This document shows positions 5,288-6,453 of a DNA stretch of 6,453 nt, piece after piece. Every line of letters begins with the position of its first letter. Within the stretch, counting starts at the first letter, position 1. This stretch comes from Congzhengia minquanensis (lineage in GTDB: Bacteria; Bacillota; Clostridia; UBA1381; UBA9506). The stretch is from NCBI RefSeq assembly GCF_014384785.1, contig NZ_JACRSU010000008.1, positions 1 to 6,453 on the forward strand. The letters run 5' to 3'. Position numbers and translations under genes: made by a program. A model generated the notes under the pieces. It was not told where the DNA came from, made no database searches, and saw only the letters and a list, made by a program, of their open reading frames with translations.

Positions 5288-5354
5288 GGTCCCGAGCGCT
5301 TAGTGGGAATTTGTACCCCTTATCGATACAAATTCCCCGTAGGCGCTAGGGACC
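5288..5354. repeat. Long imperfect palindrome downstream of erm(B)
   Basis: Inner arms GGGAATTTGTA (5305-5315) and TACAAATTCCC (5327-5337) are perfect around an 11-base loop. Outer arms GGTCCC (5288-5293) and GGGACC (5349-5354) also pair, with AGCGCT/GGCGCT-like bases between. On the minus strand it follows erm(B) and could protect or end its transcript, although no U-run follows directly. The stop codon of the 43-aa frame lies at the edge of the loop. Confidence 0.65.
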
Positions 5355-5451
5355 TCTTTAGCTCCTTGGAAGCTGTCAGTAGTATACCTAATAATTTATC
5401 TACATTCCCTTTAGTAACGTGTAACTTTCCAAATTTACAAAAGCGACTCAT
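5320..5451 (-). CDS. 43-aa hypothetical protein following erm(B)
   Basis: The frame begins MSRFCKFGKLHVTKGN and ends SLAPTGNLYR. It starts 5 bases after the erm(B) stop, and its Shine-Dalgarno (GGGAGG) lies in the last codons of erm(B), so the two are probably co-translated. It is a familiar companion of erm(B) in Gram-positive cocci and I know no function for it. Residues 17-32 could form a short helix (DKLLGILLTASKELKR); no signal peptide or catalytic motif is visible. It may be the preserved head of a longer ancestral protein, since it stops inside the palindrome. The earlier in-frame ATG at 5511 lies within erm(B) and was not chosen. Confidence 0.6.
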   Translation of the reverse strand: MSRFCKFGKLHVTKGNVDKLLGILLTASKELKRSLAPTGNLYR

Positions 5452-5455
5452 AGAA

Positions 5456-6193
5456 TTATTTCCTCCCGTTAAATAATAGATAACTATTAAAAATAGACAA
5501 TACTTGCTCATAAGTAACGGTACTTAAATTGTTTACTTTGGCGTGTTTCATTGCTTGATGAAACTGATTTTTAGTAAACAGTTGACGATATTCTCGATTG
5601 ACCCATTTTGAAACAAAGTACGTATATAGCTTCCAATATTTATCTGGAACATCTGTGGTATGGCGGGTAAGTTTTATTAAGACACTGTTTACTTTTGGTT
5701 TAGGATGAAAGCATTCCGCTGGCAGCTTAAGCAATTGCTGAATCGAGACTTGAGTGTGCAAGAGCAACCCTAGTGTTCGGTGAATATCCAAGGTACGCTT
5801 GTAGAATCCTTCTTCAACAATCAGATAGATGTCAGACGCATGGCTTTCAAAAACCACTTTTTTAATAATTTGTGTGCTTAAATGGTAAGGAATACTCCCA
5901 ACAATTTTATACCTCTGTTTGTTAGGGAATTGAAACTGTAGAATATCTTGGTGAATTAAAGTGACACGAGTATTCAGTTTTAATTTTTCTGACGATAAGT
6001 TGAATAGATGACTGTCTAATTCAATAGACGTTACCTGTTTACTTATTTTAGCCAGTTTCGTCGTTAAATGCCCTTTACCTGTTCCAATTTCGTAAACGGT
6101 ATCGGTTTCTTTTAAATTCAATTGTTTTATTATTTGGTTGAGTACTTTTTCACTCGTTAAAAAGTTTTGAGAATATTTTATATTTTTGTTCAT
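5456..6193 (-). CDS. erm(B): 23S rRNA (adenine-N6)-methyltransferase Erm(B)
   Basis: A 245-aa enzyme of full length that methylates A2058 (E. coli numbering) of 23S rRNA with S-adenosylmethionine and gives resistance to macrolides, lincosamides and streptogramin B. The protein is recognised along its whole length ([20 protein letters not shown] ... [11 protein letters not shown]). SAM motif I is [11 protein letters not shown] (34-44), the acidic ribose ligand is E59 (SIELD), and D83 follows in HQDIL. Motif IV reads GSIPYHL, with serine at 100 where the Erm family usually has asparagine (NIPY). No leader peptide or attenuator precedes it, so expression should be constitutive. Its ATG is fused to kinase sequence, with AAAGGGG at 6200-6206 acting as the Shine-Dalgarno. 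Base composition is far more AT-rich than the backbone, in line with transfer from low-GC Gram-positive bacteria. Confidence 0.98.
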
Positions 6194-6194
6194 G

Positions 6195-6344
6195 TATTGC
6201 CCCTTTACTCAAATAATGATAAAAGTCATCTGTGTGCATATGCACAGACTTTTCCAAATCTGATTCTTTTGCAACAACAGATGCCGTTGTAGTTTTTCCT
6301 GTCCCCGGCGCACCTGTGATTACAATAATTCTACCTTGATTCAT
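6195..6344 (-). pseudogene. AAA/P-loop kinase-like gene, 5' part, truncated by erm(B)
   Basis: The gene begins at the ATG at 6344 (also 10 in the other copy of the overlap), with GGAGG at 6355-6359 ten bases upstream. Fifty native residues remain: MNQGRIIVITGAPGTGKTTT has the Walker A motif GAPGTGKTT (11-19) and [16 protein letters not shown] resembles the substrate-side loop of small kinases. The frame then runs 14 codons into erm(B) out of phase and stops at 6150. The rest of the gene is at 5148-4764. The start lies 40 bp after the DUF536-like stop, which suggests co-transcription. With Walker A but no Walker B the 64-aa product should not work; its translation may help feed ribosomes to the erm(B) start. 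Confidence 0.82.
6200..6206 (-). promoter_or_regulatory. Borrowed Shine-Dalgarno of erm(B)
   Basis: AAAGGGG lies six bases before the erm(B) ATG but belongs to the kinase coding sequence (codons for SKG). It replaces the AAGAAGGAG now found at the other end of the segment. Good spacing and match make translation likely. Confidence 0.65.
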
Positions 6345-6453
6345 CTATATTTTACCTCCACAAATTCCCGATTTGTCGTTCTGTTTAGTCCCCAAAGAAC
6401 CTACTAAACCAGCTACGCTTTTGAACCGGTTCTGTCTCACGCTCCGGCTGATC
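6335..6453. repeat. Terminal direct repeat, right copy
   Basis: Second copy of the terminal overlap. Positions 6344 and 10 are the same base of the circle, so the kinase start codon lies in both copies, and the end of the DUF536-like gene at 51 corresponds to 6385. Anything annotated here is the same DNA as at 1-119. Confidence 0.93.

Larger units (their letters stand above)
5149..6193 (-). mobile_element. Circularly permuted erm(B) segment inserted in the kinase gene
   Basis: This 1045-bp segment interrupts the kinase gene exactly. The 5' junction reads GGGGCAATAC|ATGAACAAA and the 3' junction GGAGTGATTAC|CACCGCATT. Deleting it restores AGT AAA GGG GCA ATA CCA CCG CAT (SKGAIPPH) in frame. 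It carries erm(B), a 43-aa frame, a long hairpin, a topoisomerase-like remnant, then a promoter and Shine-Dalgarno ending in TTAC. That promoter end is the one expected in front of erm(B), so the segment is permuted as if it had been a circle. Both edges carry TAC: either crossover homology or a 3-bp duplication. There is no transposase and no terminal inverted repeat. Confidence 0.75.

Noticed and set aside
6233..6246. 14-bp perfect palindrome TGTGCATATGCACA inside the kinase 5' part
   Set aside because: It encodes VHMHT of the conserved frame; no promoter or partner site nearby, so probably chance.

Overview
The window is one complete small circular plasmid written out with a short overlap. 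Bases 1-119 recur exactly at 6335-6453, which implies a circle of 6334 bp. Every gene I can support is on the minus strand. The backbone is GC-rich (Mob relaxase, primase-type replication protein, toxin-antitoxin pair, HTH/coiled-coil protein). A clearly AT-rich island at about 4764-6344 carries the macrolide resistance gene erm(B). MobV-type relaxase, YafQ/DinJ-like pair, DUF536-like protein, Shine-Dalgarno-rich starts and erm(B) all point to a Firmicute. The GC-rich backbone suggests a gut Clostridia-type host rather than a low-GC coccus; the host assignment is inference.

Layout in the direction of transcription (descending coordinates). An oriT-like palindrome region (4547-4626) and a near-consensus promoter precede the mobV relaxase (4474-3227). 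A second near-consensus promoter, lying in a hairpin just past the mobV stop, opens a 415-bp structured leader, which is the best place for an origin. It leads into a 483-aa archaeo-eukaryotic-primase protein (2811-1360) that ends at a strong stem. Next is a promoter overlapped by a 9-bp-arm palindrome, followed by antitoxin (1104-838), overlapping toxin (845-567) and a DUF536-like protein (533-51) whose gene contains a cluster of 22-bp iterons. Forty bases further, across the circle join, an AAA/P-loop kinase gene starts (10 = 6344).

That kinase gene is split by a 1045-bp erm(B) segment (5149-6193). Removing the segment rejoins the reading frame exactly (...KGAI + PPHLPES...). The segment is circularly permuted: erm(B) begins at its ATG directly at one junction, while a promoter and Shine-Dalgarno that look like erm(B)'s own lie at the opposite end, downstream of the gene and pointing away from it into the kinase remnant. 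It looks like a circle that opened at the erm(B) start codon and integrated at a shared TAC. As a result erm(B) now has a Shine-Dalgarno supplied by the kinase gene and is probably read from the toxin-antitoxin operon.

Most notable: the permuted erm(B) insertion, the helically phased iterons inside the DUF536-like gene, and a minimal replication module with a stand-alone primase and no classical Rep protein or helicase.
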